Shown here one piece after another: positions 34,475 to 34,728 of a DNA stretch of 34,728 bases. The notes below the pieces were generated by a model. It had not been told where the DNA came from. It did not search any database and worked only from the letters and a program-made list of their open reading frames with translations. The DNA is taken from positions 1 to 34,728 of the forward strand of contig JADHOL010000019.1 in NCBI GenBank assembly GCA_016779005.1. The letters run 5' to 3'. Every line of letters starts with the position of its first letter. Position 1 is the first letter of the stretch. The position numbers and the translations under genes were made by a program. The stretch is from Alphaproteobacteria bacterium (GTDB lineage Bacteria; Pseudomonadota; Alphaproteobacteria; Puniceispirillales; Puniceispirillaceae).

Positions 34475-34552
34475 GTTCTTGCAAAAATATTTTACTAAAA
34501 AATCCAATTAAAAGATTCAGTGTAACTAACACCATAAAAATGTGTCATTCTG

Positions 34553-34629
34553 TGGTGACCCCGACAGGACTCGAACCTGTTACCTCGGGATTAGGAATCT
34601 CGCGCTCTATCCTGATGAGCTACGGGGCC
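34553..34629 (-). tRNA. tRNA-Arg (anticodon CCT)
   Basis: This 77-nt tRNA has acceptor stem GGCCCCG/CGGGGTC (one G-U pair), discriminator A and encoded CCA (plus-strand TGG at 34553-34555). The loop TTCCTAA places anticodon CCT at 34593-34595, reading AGG codons. The T-arm (ACAGG/CCTGT around TTCGAGT) is perfect. The anticodon stem CGAGA/TCCCG has an A-C mismatch at its third pair (29-41). Confidence 0.95.
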
Positions 34630-34666
34630 ATCAATTATAAAACGATTTATGCATCTCATTATATAA

Positions 34667-34685
34667 AATATCAGCTTTTGATATT
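34667..34685. other. Small inverted repeat near the right edge
   Basis: AATATCA and TGATATT form 7-bp arms around GCTTT, about 40 bp upstream of tRNA-Arg. It may be part of its promoter region or the end of a gene beyond the window. Nothing else is recognisable in the last 99 bases. Confidence 0.3.
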
Positions 34686-34728
34686 AACCATCAGACACGC
34701 AAACCATGCTTATTGTATACCAATTTAT

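Overview
The window looks like core chromosome of an AT-rich, compact alphaproteobacterium. Several families seen here are typical of that class: UPF0262, DUF2948, the DUF1013 regulator TrcR, COQ9 beside rpsU, and the murA / his / UPF0262 / phosphatase / infA / maf / RNase / yacG run. The low GC, short intergenic gaps and marine-type gene content (orphan tungstate-binding protein, polyamine catabolism, TVP38 plus flavin reductase) would suit a SAR116-like (Puniceispirillales) or related planktonic lineage. That last step is inference from gene content; no phylogeny was run.

Layout. (1) 1-1323: the end of an integrated element, with a tyrosine recombinase reading away from the 3' end of tRNA-Phe (1324-1399), the likely integration target. 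(2) 1515-7408: a long minus-strand housekeeping operon, transcribed from a small basic protein and murA through DUF2948, hisG, UPF0262, a low-molecular-weight phosphatase homologue, infA, maf and a short RNase E/G to yacG. hisD, which I recall in this cluster in related genomes, is absent. (3) 7687-13437: a TVP38 membrane protein and a flavin disulfide reductase 3 nt apart, tRNA-Thr, a SET-domain protein, a DUF3833 lipoprotein, an MFS transporter and ygfZ. (4) 13438-13817: a 380-nt gap holding a frameshifted, truncated relic of a short-chain dehydrogenase. (5) 13818-18583: trcR, a DUF465 protein, purE-purK, metA with an in-frame 15-nt tandem repeat, a COQ9 gene and rpsU with a clear terminator. 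(6) 18851-26931: pntA-pntB (fused alpha subunit), a UbiB/ABC1 kinase homologue, an M3 oligopeptidase and a long-chain acyl-CoA ligase with an aberrant ATP-binding loop. (7) 26971-33362: a polyamine cluster with agmatinase, two different glutamine-synthetase-like ligases, a SpuC-type aminotransferase and a PuuB-type flavin oxidase. (8) 33618-34728: a tungstate-binding protein without its permease or ATPase, then tRNA-Arg(CCT).

How the genes work together. The polyamine cluster would make putrescine from agmatine and degrade it by transamination and/or gamma-glutamylation. purE and purK form one catalytic pair, and pntA/pntB form the proton-translocating transhydrogenase. No CRISPR array, phage structural module or obvious defence system is visible. 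The best leads are the ligase with the broken P-loop, the metA repeat insertion, the two-ligase polyamine cluster, the split TVP38/reductase pair, the dehydrogenase relic and the tRNA-Phe integration edge.
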